From: Burkholderiales bacterium | GTDB lineage: Bacteria; Pseudomonadota; Gammaproteobacteria; Burkholderiales; JAHFRG01 | Direction: 5' to 3' | DNA length: 64,000 nucleotides | NCBI GenBank assembly: GCA_035518095.1 | Contig: DATIXX010000074.1 | Span: 27,249 to 91,248 of the forward strand | Part shown: one piece after another, positions 27,117-38,431 of the stretch | Layout of the letters: every line of letters starts with the position of its first letter | How positions within the stretch are numbered: position 1 is the first letter of the stretch | Translations under genes and position numbers: made by a program | The notes under the pieces: model-generated | Databases searched by the model: none | Told to the model about the DNA's origin: nothing | What the model saw: only the letters and a program-made list of their open reading frames with translations

Positions 27117-28265
27117 GTGCCGCAATGGAAGCCTGCCGTCCTCGCGCTCGCCGATGGCACCATTTTTCGCGGCATATCGATAGGCTGCGAAGGCGCGGCT
27201 GCTGGTGAAGTGGTGTTCAATACCGCAATTACCGGTTATCAGGAAATCCTCACCGATCCTTCTTACTGCAAGCAAATCATTACACTGACTTACCCGCATA
27301 TCGGCAATACCGGAGTCAACCCCGAGGATACCGAATCGCGCCGCGTGTTTGCCAGCGGCCTGGTGATCCGCGATCTGCCACCGGCTTCCAGCAGCTGGCG
27401 GGAAACGCAAACTCTTCCCGAATTTCTCAACAGCCAAGAGGTGGTGGCGATTGCCGGAATAGATACGCGAAAGCTTACCCGCATGTTGCGCGAAAAGGGC
27501 GCACAAAACGGTTGCATCATGGCGGGTAATATTGACGAGCAAGAGGCCCTCAAACAAGCGCGCGCATTTCCCGGCCTTGCCGGAATGGACCTGGCCAAGA
27601 TCGTGAGCTGCGAGCGGCCTTTCGACTGGAATGATGGCGTGTGGGTGCTTGGCCGGGGTTACAACACACCGCAGGCGCCGAAGCACCATGTGGCCGCCTA
27701 TGATTACGGGATCAAGAACAATATCCTGAGAAAACTGACGGCTCGCGGCTGCCGCGTTACCGTGCTTCCGGCACAAACCGGCGCCAGCGACGCGTTGGCA
27801 GTAAGCCCGGACGGGATCTTCCTATCCAACGGGCCGGGTGACCCCGAGCCGTGCGATTACGCCATCAAGGCCATTCGCGAATTCCTCGATGCAGATATTC
27901 CCATTTTTGGCATTTGTCTCGGCCATCAATTGCTGGCGCTCGCCAGCGGCGCGAAGACGGTGAAAATGAAATTCGGACATCACGGCGCGAACCACCCGGT
28001 ACTGGAGCTCGACAGCGGGCACGTCATGATCACCAGCCAAAACCATGGCTTCGCGGTGGATAAAGCAAGTTTACCGCCAAACTTGCGCGTCACGCATATC
28101 TCACTTTTCGACGGCAGCCTGCAAGGGCTTGCACGCACCGACAAACCGGCTTTCTGCTTCCAGGGGCATCCAGAAGCCAGTCCTGGCCCTCACGACATGG
28201 ATACCTTGTTTGACCGATTCATCAAACTTATGGACGAACGAAAAGGGGAATCGCTGAGAAAATGA
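27117..28265 (+). CDS. carA: Carbamoyl-phosphate synthase small chain
   Basis: Glutaminase subunit that feeds ammonia to CarB for arginine and pyrimidine synthesis. The start is GTG ([15 protein letters not shown]) with a TAGGAG ribosome site; 382 residues. The class I amidotransferase triad is visible: nucleophile Cys in [12 protein letters not shown] (about 265-276) and His/Glu in [12 protein letters not shown] near 350. The 62-base gap to carB is normal. Confidence 0.98.
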   Translation: MPQWKPAVLALADGTIFRGISIGCEGAAAGEVVFNTAITGYQEILTDPSYCKQIITLTYPHIGNTGVNPEDTESRRVFASGLVIRDLPPASSSWRETQTLPEFLNSQEVVAIAGIDTRKLTRMLREKGAQNGCIMAGNIDEQEALKQARAFPGLAGMDLAKIVSCERPFDWNDGVWVLGRGYNTPQAPKHHVAAYDYGIKNNILRKLTARGCRVTVLPAQTGASDALAVSPDGIFLSNGPGDPEPCDYAIKAIREFLDADIPIFGICLGHQLLALASGAKTVKMKFGHHGANHPVLELDSGHVMITSQNHGFAVDKASLPPNLRVTHISLFDGSLQGLARTDKPAFCFQGHPEASPGPHDMDTLFDRFIKLMDERKGESLRK

Positions 28266-28327
28266 GCAGCGGAGCGGGCAAAACAAATTGACTCTTTGCC
28301 TCTATGCGTGCTCGCGGTCAGTTAAAG

Positions 28328-31300
28328 ATGCCTAGACGCACCGACCTCAAAAGCATTCTGATCATTGGCGCCGGCCCCATTATCATCGGCCAGGCGTGCG
28401 AGTTTGACTATTCCGGCGCGCAGGCGTGCAAGGCGCTTAAAGAAGAAGGCTACCGCATAATTTTGGTGAATTCGAACCCGGCAACCATCATGACCGATCC
28501 GGAAATGGCCGACGCCACGTACATCGAGCCCATCAACTGGCAGATGCTGGAAAAAATCATCGCAATTGAACGCCCGGGCGCACTGTTGCCCACTATGGGG
28601 GGCCAAACGGCGTTGAACAGCGCCCTTGATCTTGCCCGGCATGGCGTGCTGGAAAAGTACGGCGTGGAAATGATCGGCGCGTCGCGCGAAGCCATAGACA
28701 AGGCGGAAGACAGGGAGAAATTCAAGTTCGCGATGAACAAGATAGGGCTCGCGTCGCCACGGTCGGCCCTTGCTCACAGCGTGGAGGAAGCCCTGCAGGT
28801 GCAGGCGATGGTCGGGTTTCCCACGGTGATTCGTCCGTCTTTCACGCTGGGCGGTACTGGCGGAGGTATCGCCTATAACCTGGAGGAATTCCTCGCTATT
28901 TGCGAGCGCGGCCTGGAAGCATCTCCTACCAAGGAACTGCTGGTCGAGGAGTCCGTGATCGGGTGGAAAGAGTTCGAGATGGAGGTCGTGCGCGACCGAA
29001 AAGACAACTGCATCATCGTGTGCTCGATCGAAAATTTCGATCCGATGGGGGTACACACTGGCGATTCGATCACCGTGGCGCCGGCGCAAACGCTCACCGA
29101 CAAAGAATACCAGATCATGCGCGACGCCTCGATCAGGGTGTTGCGCGAAATCGGAGTAGATACCGGCGGATCCAACGTGCAGTTTGCCGTTAATCCCAAA
29201 AACGGCCGTATGCTGATAATCGAAATGAATCCGCGAGTGTCGCGTTCCTCTGCTTTGGCGTCCAAAGCGACCGGTTTTCCCATCGCCAAAGTGGCCGCGA
29301 AGCTGGCGATAGGATATACCCTTGATGAATTGAGAAACGAAATTACCGGAGGCGCGACGCCGGCGTCTTTCGAGCCTACCATTGACTATGTCGTTACCAA
29401 GCTGCCTCGTTTCGCCTTTGAAAAGTTTCCTCGCGTCGACGACCGACTGACTACCCAGATGAAATCGGTGGGCGAAGTCATGGCAATTGGTCGTACCTTT
29501 CAGGAATCTCTGCAGAAAGCGCTGCGGGGACTTGAAACCGGAAGCGAAGGACTCGACGAAAAAACCGCTGACCGCGATGTGATTGAAAACGAGTTGGGTC
29601 ATGTCGGGCCGGAACGCATTTGGTACATCGCCGACGCGTTCCGCTGCGGCATGAAAGTGAATGAGGCGCATGAGCTGACCAGTATTGACCCGTGGTTCCT
29701 GGCCCAGATCGAGGATCTTGTAAGGCAGGAACAGTTTCTAAAAGAGAAAAAGCTCGATCAGTTGAGCGAAGTTGAGCTGCGGCGGCTGAAAAGGAGCGGC
29801 TTCTCCGATGTGCGCCTATCCCGTTTGCTGAATGCTTCAGAGGTGGCCGTAAGGCAGAAACGCTGGCAGCTTGCACTGCGCCCGGTGTATAAACGTGTGG
29901 ACACCTGTGCCGCTGAATTTGCCACGCACACCGCCTATATGTATTCGACGTACGAGGAGGAATGCGAGGCGCAACCCACCCGAAAGCGCAAAATCCTGGT
30001 GCTGGGCGGAGGACCGAACCGCATTGGCCAGGGAATCGAGTTTGATTACTGCTGCGTACATGCGGCGCTCGCGCTGCGCGAAGACGGCTTTGAAACCATC
30101 ATGGTGAACTGCAACCCGGAGACCGTTTCGACCGATTATGATACTTCGGACCGACTCTACTTCGAACCGCTCACACTGGAAGATGTGTTGGAAATAGTGC
30201 ATGTTGAGAATCCGCAGGGGGTGATTGTGCAATACGGCGGCCAAACACCGCTGAAACTTGCGCGCGACCTGGAAGCAAGCCGGGTTCCGATTATCGGCAC
30301 AACGCCGGATATGATTGACTGCGCGGAGGACCGCGAGCGTTTTCGAAAGATGCTGGATGAACTCAATCTCAAGCAGGCGCCGAACCGCACTGCGCGCACG
30401 CCGCAGAAAGCGCTGCGCCTGGCCGAAGAAATCGGTTATCCACTGGTGGTGCGGCCAAGCTACGTGCTGGGGGGACGCGCCATGGAAATCGTGCACCAGC
30501 AGGAGGACCTTGAGCGCTATATGCGGGAAGCGGTGAAAGTTTCCAACGATTCGCCGGTTCTGCTGGATCGCTTTCTAAATGACGCTACCGAGGTCGATGT
30601 AGACGCGGTTTGTGACGGGAAGGACGTGCTGATCGGAGGCATAATGGAACATATCGAACAGGCGGGCGTACATTCCGGCGATTCAGCCTGTTCACTTCCG
30701 CCATTTAGTCTTTCCGAAAAACTGCAGGACGAGTTGCGCCGCCAAACCACTGCGCTGGCGTACGCGCTAAAAGTGGTGGGACTCATGAACGTGCAGTACG
30801 CAATTCAGGGCGAGACTGTTTATGTGCTCGAAGTCAACCCGCGCGCCTCGCGCACTGTACCATTCGTATCCAAGGCGACTGGATTGCCGCTCGCCAAAAT
30901 CGCCGCGCGCTGCATGGTCGGCCGGACCTTAAAACAGCAAGCCGTGACTACGGGTGTAGTGCCAAAGTACTTCTGCGTCAAGGAAGCGGTATTTCCGTTC
31001 ATTAAGTTTCCGGGCGCCGATACCATTCTTGGTCCGGAAATGAAATCTACTGGAGAAGTGATGGGCGTAGGCGCTACATTCCCGGAGGCGTTCGTGAAAT
31101 CGCAAATAGCCGCAGGCGAGAAACTGCCTTCGTCGGGCAGGGTTTTCATCAGTGTGCGCAATGCCGACAAGCCCCGCACCGTGGAAATTGCGAAAACATT
31201 GCAGTCGCTCGGTTTCAGCCTGGTGGCAACACGCGGCACCGCGGCGGTGCTCGCAACCGCAGGCATCGCGGTGGCGCCGGTCAACAAGGTTGCCGAGGGA

Positions 31301-31540
31301 CGGCCCCATATTGTGGACATGATCAAGAATGGCGAAATCAGCCTCATCGTCAACACCGTCGAAGATAAACGCGCGGTGCACGACTCATATTCAATTCGCC
31401 GCGCCGCGCTGCAGCGCAGGGTCGCGTATTACACCACGCTCGCGGGGGCGCGTGCGGCGTGCGCGGGGATTGCGCAAATGGGTGAATTGCGCCCTTACGA
31501 ACTGCAGGCGCTGCACCGGGGCATCGCTGCACGCCGCTAA
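28328..31540 (+). CDS. carB: Carbamoyl-phosphate synthase large chain
   Basis: A 1070-residue ATP-dependent synthase made of two homologous halves (phosphorylation of bicarbonate, then of carbamate) and a C-terminal allosteric MGS-like domain. The ATG at 28328 ([18 protein letters not shown]) matches the family start; the frame is open 24 bases further up. Each half has an ATP-grasp fold ([18 protein letters not shown] in the first, [16 protein letters not shown] in the second). The regulatory domain (about 930-1070) contains [14 protein letters not shown] and [20 protein letters not shown] terminator-like hairpin overlaps the stop. Confidence 0.98.
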   Translation: MPRRTDLKSILIIGAGPIIIGQACEFDYSGAQACKALKEEGYRIILVNSNPATIMTDPEMADATYIEPINWQMLEKIIAIERPGALLPTMGGQTALNSALDLARHGVLEKYGVEMIGASREAIDKAEDREKFKFAMNKIGLASPRSALAHSVEEALQVQAMVGFPTVIRPSFTLGGTGGGIAYNLEEFLAICERGLEASPTKELLVEESVIGWKEFEMEVVRDRKDNCIIVCSIENFDPMGVHTGDSITVAPAQTLTDKEYQIMRDASIRVLREIGVDTGGSNVQFAVNPKNGRMLIIEMNPRVSRSSALASKATGFPIAKVAAKLAIGYTLDELRNEITGGATPASFEPTIDYVVTKLPRFAFEKFPRVDDRLTTQMKSVGEVMAIGRTFQESLQKALRGLETGSEGLDEKTADRDVIENELGHVGPERIWYIADAFRCGMKVNEAHELTSIDPWFLAQIEDLVRQEQFLKEKKLDQLSEVELRRLKRSGFSDVRLSRLLNASEVAVRQKRWQLALRPVYKRVDTCAAEFATHTAYMYSTYEEECEAQPTRKRKILVLGGGPNRIGQGIEFDYCCVHAALALREDGFETIMVNCNPETVSTDYDTSDRLYFEPLTLEDVLEIVHVENPQGVIVQYGGQTPLKLARDLEASRVPIIGTTPDMIDCAEDRERFRKMLDELNLKQAPNRTARTPQKALRLAEEIGYPLVVRPSYVLGGRAMEIVHQQEDLERYMREAVKVSNDSPVLLDRFLNDATEVDVDAVCDGKDVLIGGIMEHIEQAGVHSGDSACSLPPFSLSEKLQDELRRQTTALAYALKVVGLMNVQYAIQGETVYVLEVNPRASRTVPFVSKATGLPLAKIAARCMVGRTLKQQAVTTGVVPKYFCVKEAVFPFIKFPGADTILGPEMKSTGEVMGVGATFPEAFVKSQIAAGEKLPSSGRVFISVRNADKPRTVEIAKTLQSLGFSLVATRGTAAVLATAGIAVAPVNKVAEGRPHIVDMIKNGEISLIVNTVEDKRAVHDSYSIRRAALQRRVAYYTTLAGARAACAGIAQMGELRPYELQALHRGIAARR

Positions 31541-31569
31541 TCGGCGCGCCAAGTTATTTATTTTTTTTT
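31529..31569 (+). terminator. Candidate terminator overlapping the carB stop
   Basis: GCACGCCG (31529-31536) pairs with CGGCGCGC (31542-31549) with one A-C mismatch; the loop CTAAT contains the carB stop codon. After a 6-base gap comes a T-rich run to 31569, including nine straight Ts. The gap weakens the call. It would separate carAB from greA. Confidence 0.5.
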
Positions 31570-31634
31570 GCGGCAGCGATATAAAATAGGCGGTAGCGCA
31601 TTTCAATTCACCCGTTCAATAATGTAGGAACAGT

Positions 31635-32114
31635 ATGACCAACAAAATTCCACTGACTGTAAACGGCGCCGGACAGTTGCGCGGCGAATTGCAGCAACTC
31701 AAGACCGTGCAGCGGCCCGCTGTAATAGCTGCGATTGCGGAAGCACGCACGCACGGCGATCTTGCGGAAAACGCGGAGTATCATGCGGCCAAGGAAAGGC
31801 AAAGCTTTATTGAAGGACGCATCGCAGAGCTCGAAAGAAAGCTTGCCAATGCCCAGATAATAAATCCCGCGCTCCTGGACGCCGATGGCTCTGTTGTCTT
31901 CGGTGCTACGGTGGCGCTGAAAGACCTTGGTGGCGGTGAGAAATTCACCTATCAGATCGTCGGAGAGGATGAAGCGGACATCAAGCAGGGCAAAATTTCC
32001 ATAAGCTCCCCGATTGCGCGTGCGCTGATCGGCAAATATCCAGGCGATGTTGGCGAAGTTCAGGCACCCAGCGGGACGCGCGAGTATGAAATTCTGGATG
32101 TAAAGTATATATAA
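31635..32114 (+). CDS. greA: Transcription elongation factor GreA
   Basis: Rescues backtracked RNA polymerase by stimulating transcript cleavage. The 159-residue protein has the N-terminal coiled coil (about 1-75) with the acidic tip residues in [19 protein letters not shown], and the C-terminal FKBP-like domain ([22 protein letters not shown]). It lies downstream of carB, the widespread proteobacterial order. A TAGGAACA ribosome site precedes the ATG. Confidence 0.97.
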   Translation: MTNKIPLTVNGAGQLRGELQQLKTVQRPAVIAAIAEARTHGDLAENAEYHAAKERQSFIEGRIAELERKLANAQIINPALLDADGSVVFGATVALKDLGGGEKFTYQIVGEDEADIKQGKISISSPIARALIGKYPGDVGEVQAPSGTREYEILDVKYI

Positions 32115-32122
32115 TCGCCGGT

Positions 32123-32581
32123 ATGGGATATCTCGCAGATAGTTTGCACTGGATTGCTGTGACCTTGTGGGCCGGGGTGTTGTGGGCAATCGGGTTAATC
32201 GCCGTGCCGCTAATTTTTGTCACGGTCGAAGACCGCGCGCTGGCCGTTATGCTTGCCGGCAAAATGTTTGCTGTGGTGGGCTACATTGGGATGGGTTGCG
32301 GGGCTTATCTTATTTTGTTCCGTCTTATCAGGCAGGGCGTTGTTTCCTTCGGGCAGTTTTTTTTCTGGATTGCAATGGTAATGTTTCTGTTGACCTTGCT
32401 GGGCTATTTCGCCCAGCCCATACTGGAACTCGTTAAGAACTGGACGCTGCCTCGACAGGCCATTGAAAGCATACTGGAGGACCGTTCTGCCTCTTGGTAC
32501 GGTATTTACAGCGCGCTGTACGTCGTGCAAGCCGCGCTCGCCTTGGTGCTGGTGGTGCGGCAACCGACTGCTGCTCCATGA
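32123..32581 (+). CDS. DUF4149 family integral membrane protein
   Basis: A 152-residue protein with about four hydrophobic segments (about 7-32, 48-68, 78-97, 125-148), starting MGYLADSLHWIAVTLWAG. This matches the DUF4149/TMEM205-like family commonly found between greA and rlmE in betaproteobacteria. Function unknown. It begins 8 bases after greA and is probably in the same transcript. Confidence 0.78.
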   Translation: MGYLADSLHWIAVTLWAGVLWAIGLIAVPLIFVTVEDRALAVMLAGKMFAVVGYIGMGCGAYLILFRLIRQGVVSFGQFFFWIAMVMFLLTLLGYFAQPILELVKNWTLPRQAIESILEDRSASWYGIYSALYVVQAALALVLVVRQPTAAP

Positions 32582-32632
32582 TCTGATTTTGGGATGCGCC
32601 AGCTATTCCCGGCCGTTTCTTCACGTTCCCCA

Positions 32633-33250
32633 ATGAAACGTTCGAATACCAGCAGCGCTTGGATGCGCGAGCACGTCAACGATTTTTACGTGAAATGCGC
32701 ACGGAATCAGGGCTTACGTTCGCGCGCCGCGTTCAAGCTCCTGGAAATCATCGAACGCGACCGCCTATTGGCGCCGGGCATGCTGGTGGTTGATCTGGGG
32801 GCAGCCCCTGGCAGCTGGTCGCAAGTTGCTGCCGAAAAGGTCGGTAAGCAAGGCAAGGTCATCGCGCTGGATGCCGTTCACATGCAGCCGATCGCCGGGG
32901 TCGATTTCATTTGTGGAGATTTCCGCGACGATACCGCTTTAATGCAGCTGCACAGCAAGCTGCAGGGTAAAAGTGCAGATCTTGTAATTTGCGATTTGTC
33001 GCCCAATATCAGTGGAGTGGCCAGCCATGATCAAGCCCGGGTCATGGAGCTTGCTCAATGCGCTCTCGACTTTTCCGTAAAAGCGCTGAAACCGCAGGGC
33101 GGGCTCCTGGTCAAAGTTTTCCAGGGCGCTGCTTTTGAAGATTTCTTGAAAGCCATGCGCGCCCGCTTTAAACAGGTGGTTTCCCGCAAGCCCAAGGCCT
33201 CGCGTGGAAGGAGCAGCGAAATTTACTTGCTGGGCAGGGGCTTACGATAG
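32633..33250 (+). CDS. rlmE: 23S rRNA (uridine-2'-O-)-methyltransferase RlmE
   Basis: FtsJ/RrmJ heat-shock methyltransferase acting on U2552 of 23S rRNA. Homology starts at [21 protein letters not shown], so the ATG at 32633 was chosen over an earlier in-frame ATG at 32594; 205 residues. The SAM motif is [15 protein letters not shown]. The catalytic K-D-K-E tetrad is represented by [34 protein letters not shown] and the final [10 protein letters not shown]. It lies immediately upstream of ftsH, as in E. coli. No yhbY gene is seen between it and greA. Confidence 0.96.
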   Translation: MKRSNTSSAWMREHVNDFYVKCARNQGLRSRAAFKLLEIIERDRLLAPGMLVVDLGAAPGSWSQVAAEKVGKQGKVIALDAVHMQPIAGVDFICGDFRDDTALMQLHSKLQGKSADLVICDLSPNISGVASHDQARVMELAQCALDFSVKALKPQGGLLVKVFQGAAFEDFLKAMRARFKQVVSRKPKASRGRSSEIYLLGRGLR

Positions 33251-33332
33251 GCTGAACAAGGCTAACACCAGCGGATAAATGCGGTTAGAATAGTAGTTGG
33301 GGTAACTTCTTTTCGAACGATCAGGAGCGAAT

Positions 33333-35222
33333 TTGAATAATTTAGTAAAAAATCTGGTGATCTGGCTGGTAATTGCACTCGTGCTGATGTCGGTTTTCAA
33401 CCAATTCAGCGCGCGACAGTCCGTGCAATCGCCGATGGAATATTCGCAATTTATCGACGAAGTGAAGCAGGGCCACATTGCCAAAGTCACGATTGAAGGT
33501 CGCACGCTCAAGGGAGTCAAGACCGACGGCAAGCGCTTCGTCACGTATGCGCCATCCGACCCCTGGTTGGTGAGCGACCTTTTGAAGAACGGAGTGATCA
33601 TCGAGGCCAAGCCGGATGAGGAACCTTCGCTGCTGGTGAATATTTTTGTTTCCTGGTTCCCGATGCTGCTTTTGATCGGTGTGTGGATATTTTTCATGCG
33701 CCAGATGCAGGGAGGCGGGCGTGGAGGCGCGTTCTCATTCGGAAAGAGTCGTGCGCGCATGATGGATGAATCGAACAACCAGGTGACATTTGCCGACGTT
33801 GCCGGATGCGAGGAAGCGAAAGAAGAGGTTGCGGAATTAGTGGATTTCCTGCGTGATCCGGGCAAATTCCAGAAGCTCGGAGGGCGCATCCCGCGAGGTG
33901 TGCTGATGGTGGGCAACCCTGGAACCGGCAAAACGTTGCTCGCACGCGCTATTGCGGGCGAAGCCAAGGTGCCTTTCTTCAGCATTTCAGGCTCCGACTT
34001 CGTGGAAATGTTTGTCGGTGTCGGCGCTGCGCGAGTGCGCGACATGTTCGAGCAGGCGAAAAAACACGCACCATGCATCGTGTTCATCGATGAAATCGAT
34101 GCCGTTGGTCGCCAACGCGGCGCAGGACTCGGCGGCGGAAATGACGAACGCGAACAAACGCTGAACCAGTTGCTGGTGGAGATGGACGGATTCGAGACCG
34201 GCGCCGGTGTGATTGTGATCGCGGCAACCAACCGCCCCGATGTGCTCGATCCGGCGCTGCTGCGCCCAGGCCGCTTTGACCGGCAGGTCGTAGTCCCGCT
34301 TCCCGACATCCGCGGGCGCGAACAGATTCTATTGGTGCACATGCGCAAGGTGCCAATCGCGCCCGACGTTCGGGCCGATATTCTGGCGCGCGGCACACCC
34401 GGCTTTTCCGGCGCGGATCTTGCCAACCTCGTGAATGAAGCTGCGTTGTTTGCGGCGCGCTTCAACAAGAGGCTGGTGGACATGGATGATTTCGAGCGCG
34501 CCAAGGACAAGGTCATCATGGGGACCGAACGCCGCTCCATGGTGATGCCCGAGCAGGAACGCCGCAACACCGCTTATCATGAATCGGGGCACGCGGTTGT
34601 GGCGCGGCTTTTGCCGAAGACTGACCCGGTGCACAAAGTCACCATTATTCCGCGCGGCCGCGCCCTGGGTGTGACCATGCAGTTGCCGCAGGAGGACCGC
34701 TACAGCATGGATCGCGAACACATCCTGCAAAATATTGCAGTACTGTTCGGCGGGCGCATCGCAGAAGAAATTTTCATGCATCAGATGACCACGGGCGCGT
34801 CCAACGACTTTGAGCGCGCGACCGAATTAGCGCGGCGCATGGTTACCCAGTGGGGCATGTCAGATACATTGGGGCCGATGATCTACGGCGAGAATGAGGG
34901 CGAAGTGTTCCTCGGCCGTTCCATCACCACACACAAGAATGTGTCCGAAACGACGATGCAGAAAGTGGATGCGGAAATCCGCCGCATTGTCGACGAACAA
35001 TATAAACTTGCGCGACGGCTCATAGAAGAAAACCGCGATAAGGTGGAGGCGATGGCGAAGGCACTTCTAGAATGGGAAACCGTAGATTCCGATCAGATCG
35101 CCGACATCATGGAAGGCAAGCCGCCGCGGCCGCCTAAACCGGTTCAGCCGCCACAGACCGCGCGGGAAACGCCACCCCCCGGGGGAGCGACTGCTACAGT
35201 GCAGCCGGCAAGAGAAACCTGA
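33333..35222 (+). CDS. ftsH: ATP-dependent zinc metalloprotease FtsH
   Basis: Membrane-anchored AAA+ protease that degrades misfolded membrane proteins and short-lived regulators. The 629-residue protein starts with TTG, with CAGGAG about 9 bases upstream. TM1 is about 4-24 and TM2 about 103-122, then Walker A GNPGTGKT (near 195), Walker [14 protein letters not shown], the second region of homology [21 protein letters not shown] and the zinc site HESGH (near 415). Walker A has Asn where most FtsH have Pro (GPPGTGKT). The C-terminus is Pro-rich. Confidence 0.98.
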   Translation: MNNLVKNLVIWLVIALVLMSVFNQFSARQSVQSPMEYSQFIDEVKQGHIAKVTIEGRTLKGVKTDGKRFVTYAPSDPWLVSDLLKNGVIIEAKPDEEPSLLVNIFVSWFPMLLLIGVWIFFMRQMQGGGRGGAFSFGKSRARMMDESNNQVTFADVAGCEEAKEEVAELVDFLRDPGKFQKLGGRIPRGVLMVGNPGTGKTLLARAIAGEAKVPFFSISGSDFVEMFVGVGAARVRDMFEQAKKHAPCIVFIDEIDAVGRQRGAGLGGGNDEREQTLNQLLVEMDGFETGAGVIVIAATNRPDVLDPALLRPGRFDRQVVVPLPDIRGREQILLVHMRKVPIAPDVRADILARGTPGFSGADLANLVNEAALFAARFNKRLVDMDDFERAKDKVIMGTERRSMVMPEQERRNTAYHESGHAVVARLLPKTDPVHKVTIIPRGRALGVTMQLPQEDRYSMDREHILQNIAVLFGGRIAEEIFMHQMTTGASNDFERATELARRMVTQWGMSDTLGPMIYGENEGEVFLGRSITTHKNVSETTMQKVDAEIRRIVDEQYKLARRLIEENRDKVEAMAKALLEWETVDSDQIADIMEGKPPRPPKPVQPPQTARETPPPGGATATVQPARET

Positions 35223-35242
35223 CATTCAATAGAAGTGAGGAG

Positions 35243-36115
35243 TTGGAGCAAGGCGTAACAGCCTTTAAAAGCTTTACTCCGCATTCCCGCGTGCATCTCC
35301 TTTGCGGTAAATTCAAGCTCGATCTGTCGCACCCCCTGATTATGGGGATTGTCAATGTCACCCCCGATTCTTTCTCCGATGGTGGCTTACATGCTACCGC
35401 GGGCGCTGCAATCGCGCATGGTTTGCGCTTGATCGACGAAGGCGCGGACCTCGTCGATGTGGGTGGTGAATCCACCCGACCCGGCTCACTGCCGGTGCCG
35501 CTGGATGAGGAGCTTAAACGCGTGTTGCCCGTAATAGAAGGATTAAAGCACGCCGACGTGCCACTGTCGGTGGATACCCAGAAACCCGAAGTGATGCGCG
35601 AGGCGTTGTGCGCCGGAGCAAGCATGATAAACGATGTTAATGCGCTGCTTGCAACAGGCGCATTGCAGGTGGTCGCGAACAGCGACGCGGCAATATGCAT
35701 GATGCACAAACGGGGCGAGCCTTTGACGATGCAGGTAAACCCCCAGTACCAAAACGTGGTTTCGGAAATCAAATCTTTTCTGGGTTCTCGCGTCGAAGCT
35801 GCGCTTGCCGCGGGAATAGCGCGCGAGCGCATCGTTGTTGACCCCGGGTTTGGTTTTGGCAAAACCATGGAGCATAATCTGGCTCTACTGCGCAAATTGG
35901 ATCAGTTCACCGAACTCGGCGCGGCGCTGCTGGTTGGCCTTTCGCGCAAATCGATTTTGGGCAAAATCGCAGGCAAGCAGACTGGCGAGCGGATATATTC
36001 GAGCATGGCTATTGCGCTGATCGCGGTGATGAAAGGGGCGAAAATTGTGAGGGTGCATGACGTGGCCGCTACGCGGGATGCGCTGGCGGTCTATAATGCG
36101 GTGAACGCTGAATAA
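35243..36115 (+). CDS. folP: Dihydropteroate synthase
   Basis: Condenses p-aminobenzoate with the pterin pyrophosphate; the sulfonamide target. The TIM-barrel protein has PLIMGIVNVTPDSFSDGG, DVGGESTRPGS and the closing ALIAVMKGAKIVRVHDVAAT. The start is uncertain. The frame opens at TTG 35243, right against a GAGGAG that is too close to serve it; GTG at 35291 is an alternative that gives 275 residues. It lies between ftsH and glmM, as in E. coli. Confidence 0.95.
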   Translation: MEQGVTAFKSFTPHSRVHLLCGKFKLDLSHPLIMGIVNVTPDSFSDGGLHATAGAAIAHGLRLIDEGADLVDVGGESTRPGSLPVPLDEELKRVLPVIEGLKHADVPLSVDTQKPEVMREALCAGASMINDVNALLATGALQVVANSDAAICMMHKRGEPLTMQVNPQYQNVVSEIKSFLGSRVEAALAAGIARERIVVDPGFGFGKTMEHNLALLRKLDQFTELGAALLVGLSRKSILGKIAGKQTGERIYSSMAIALIAVMKGAKIVRVHDVAATRDALAVYNAVNAE

Positions 36116-36128
36116 AATTTAACAGTCT

Positions 36129-37490
36129 ATGCCTCGAAAATATTTCGGTACCGACGGCGTGCGAGGTAAAGTAGGCGAGCCGCCGATAACGCCGGAATTG
36201 GTGATGCATCTCGGTTATGCCGCGGGCAAAGTGCTGGCTTCTGCAGAATGGCATCTAGCGCAAGGCGAGCCCCCGGCCGTTCTTATTGGCAAAGATACCC
36301 GCATTTCCGGCTACATGCTGGAGTCGGCATTGCAGGCGGGGTTGTCCGCCGCCGGTGTCGACATCTACCTTTCCGGACCCATACCGACTCCTGCGGTGGC
36401 TTATCTGACGCGGGCGCTGAGGTTGCAGGCCGGTATCGTAATCTCCGCTTCGCACAATCCCTACGAAGACAACGGTATAAAGTTCTTCTCGGCGAGCGGC
36501 AATAAACTCCCGGACGAGGTGGAACACGCCATCGAAGTGGCGCTCGACGATCCCATCAGAACCATGCCTTCCGCGGCGTTAGGGCGGGCGCGAAGGATCA
36601 ACGACGCAGCCGGGCGCTATATTGAGTTTTGCAAGAGCACGTTTCCTAGCGAGCTGGATCTGCGCGGCTTGCGAATTGTGGTCGATACGGCGCAAGGTGC
36701 AACATACCACATCGCGGCGCACGTATTTCACGAGCTGGGCGCGGATGTTGTGGCAATAGCCAATCAGCCCGATGGCTTGAACATTAATCAGGAATGCGGC
36801 GCGACGTATCCCAAGACATTGCAGGAAGCGGTGAAACAGCAGCAAGCCGATCTGGGAATCGCGCTGGACGGCGACGGCGACCGGCTGCTGATGGTGGACG
36901 CCACCGGCAAAGCCTACGACGGGGACCAGCTGCTTTATATCATTGCCAAACACCGCAAGCAGCTGGGCAGACTCAAGGGCGGCGTCGTGGGAACACTGAT
37001 GACTAATCTCGGCATGGAGCGTGCTTTGGAAAAAATCAAAGTGCCTTTTGCACGTGCTCCGGTGGGCGACCGCTATGTACTGGAGCTTATGCAAAACCGC
37101 GGCTGGCAGTTGGGTGGAGAGAATTCAGGGCACATCATCTGTCTGGACAAGCATACCACTGGAGACGGCATCGTTTCCGCGCTCCAGGTGTTGCATGCGA
37201 TGCGCGCGTTGCAGGCGGATTTGGCGCATTTGACTCACGAGCTTGCGCTTTATCCGCAGGTGCTGGTGAATGTCAAAGTCGCCAAAGGTTTTGATTTTAA
37301 AAACCAGCTGCCGGTGCAGACTGCGCTCAGCGAGGCGGAAGCGGATCTGGGCGACCAAGGCCGCGTGTTGTTGCGCGCTTCGGGCACGGAACCGGTCGTG
37401 CGCGTGATGGTGGAAGGCAGTCCACAGGCCAAAGTCAGGCAGTGGGCCGACGCCATTGCGCAGGCGGTGCGCGACGCAGCCGCCGAGTAA
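36129..37490 (+). CDS. glmM: Phosphoglucosamine mutase
   Basis: Interconverts glucosamine-6-P and glucosamine-1-P for UDP-GlcNAc synthesis. The 453-residue protein begins [23 protein letters not shown]. The active-site phosphoserine loop is [17 protein letters not shown] near residue 100. The metal-binding [11 protein letters not shown] is near 246 and the sugar loop [18 protein letters not shown] near 330. The phosphate loop [15 protein letters not shown] is near the C-terminus. It starts 13 bases after folP. Confidence 0.98.
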   Translation: MPRKYFGTDGVRGKVGEPPITPELVMHLGYAAGKVLASAEWHLAQGEPPAVLIGKDTRISGYMLESALQAGLSAAGVDIYLSGPIPTPAVAYLTRALRLQAGIVISASHNPYEDNGIKFFSASGNKLPDEVEHAIEVALDDPIRTMPSAALGRARRINDAAGRYIEFCKSTFPSELDLRGLRIVVDTAQGATYHIAAHVFHELGADVVAIANQPDGLNINQECGATYPKTLQEAVKQQQADLGIALDGDGDRLLMVDATGKAYDGDQLLYIIAKHRKQLGRLKGGVVGTLMTNLGMERALEKIKVPFARAPVGDRYVLELMQNRGWQLGGENSGHIICLDKHTTGDGIVSALQVLHAMRALQADLAHLTHELALYPQVLVNVKVAKGFDFKNQLPVQTALSEAEADLGDQGRVLLRASGTEPVVRVMVEGSPQAKVRQWADAIAQAVRDAAAE

Positions 37491-37607
37491 ATCCTTTTTC
37501 CAAACGGAAAATTTGCATTTCTCTGACATCTGCAAAATCGTGCCGCGGCTCCGTAAATCTTTTTTTGAATCCGGTCGTTTTGTCGGTATAGCCGGTGCCA
37601 GCCGAAA

Positions 37608-37636
37608 TTGACCATGGGGGTTATTCAAAGTAAAAT
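37608..37636 (+). promoter_or_regulatory. Candidate promoter of tpiA-secG
   Basis: TTGACC (37608-37613), 17-base spacer, TAAAAT (37631-37636); one mismatch to consensus in each box. The predicted start is near 37643, about 20 bases before the tpiA ATG. It may also feed secG, tRNA-Leu and the nuo genes. Confidence 0.7.
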
Positions 37637-37663
37637 TTAAACGGTTCATCGCCAAGGACATGG

Positions 37664-38416
37664 ATGCGCCAAAAGCTGGTCGCCGGCAATTGGAAAATGC
37701 ACGGCAGCCTTGTGCAAAACAAGGTGTTACTTGATGCCCTCGTAACCGGTCGGAAATCGTTGCGCAATGTCTCATGTGCGGTGTGCGTGCCGTATCCTTA
37801 TCTGTTTCAAGCACGAATGATCCTGCACGATAGCGAGCTCGCTTGGGGCGCGCAGAATTTGAGCCCGTTTGATCACGGTGCTTACACCGGGGAAGTGTCG
37901 GGGCCGATGCTCAAGGACTTCGGCTGCCGATATGTCATCGTCGGGCATTCGGAGCGCCGCACATTGCAATGTGAAGACAGCGCCTTAGTGGCGCGGAAAT
38001 TCAAGGCGGCGCAGGCCGCGGGATTGATACCGATCCTATGTGTTGGGGAAACTTTAGCTGAGCGCGAAGCGGGGGCCACTGAAAAAATCATTTCGGATCA
38101 GCTCGAACCCGTTCTTGCACTCGGAATCGAAGCCATGACCAATTCGGTTTTGGCGTACGAACCGGTGTGGGCGATTGGTACTGGGAAAAATGCAAGCCCC
38201 GAGCAGGCGCAGGCAGTACATACATTCATCCGGCAGGGAATAGCCGCACGGGATCCTGAAATCGCGGCGCAATTGCTGATCTTATACGGCGGAAGCGTGA
38301 AGGCTGGAAATGCCGCGGCGCTGTTTGCTATGCGGGATATTGACGGCGGTCTGATTGGCGGCGCGTCGCTTAAGGCGGATGAATTTTTGGCTATCTGTGC
38401 TGCCGCCAGTTGTTAA
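37664..38416 (+). CDS. tpiA: Triosephosphate isomerase
   Basis: Glycolytic isomerase, 250 residues. Substrate-binding Asn/Lys are in AGNWKMHGS at the N-terminus, the electrophilic His in YVIVGHSERR (about 90-99), and the catalytic Glu in AYEPVWAIGTGK with loop 6 (about 164-175). The phosphate loop is YGGSVKAGNA. An AAGGA ribosome site precedes the ATG. The tpiA-secG-tRNA-Leu-nuo order is widespread in proteobacteria. Confidence 0.98.
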   Translation: MRQKLVAGNWKMHGSLVQNKVLLDALVTGRKSLRNVSCAVCVPYPYLFQARMILHDSELAWGAQNLSPFDHGAYTGEVSGPMLKDFGCRYVIVGHSERRTLQCEDSALVARKFKAAQAAGLIPILCVGETLAEREAGATEKIISDQLEPVLALGIEAMTNSVLAYEPVWAIGTGKNASPEQAQAVHTFIRQGIAARDPEIAAQLLILYGGSVKAGNAAALFAMRDIDGGLIGGASLKADEFLAICAAASC

Positions 38417-38431
38417 CTTGGAGAATTTTTT

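Noticed and set aside
28322..29671. Long minus-strand open frame (449 codons) opposite carB
   Set aside because: It is antisense to a clearly conserved gene, has a His/Arg/Phe-rich composition typical of shadow frames and no ribosome site.
33242..34570. Long minus-strand open frame (442 codons) opposite ftsH
   Set aside because: Ser/Arg/Thr-rich translation with no domain; explained by the codon bias of ftsH on the other strand.
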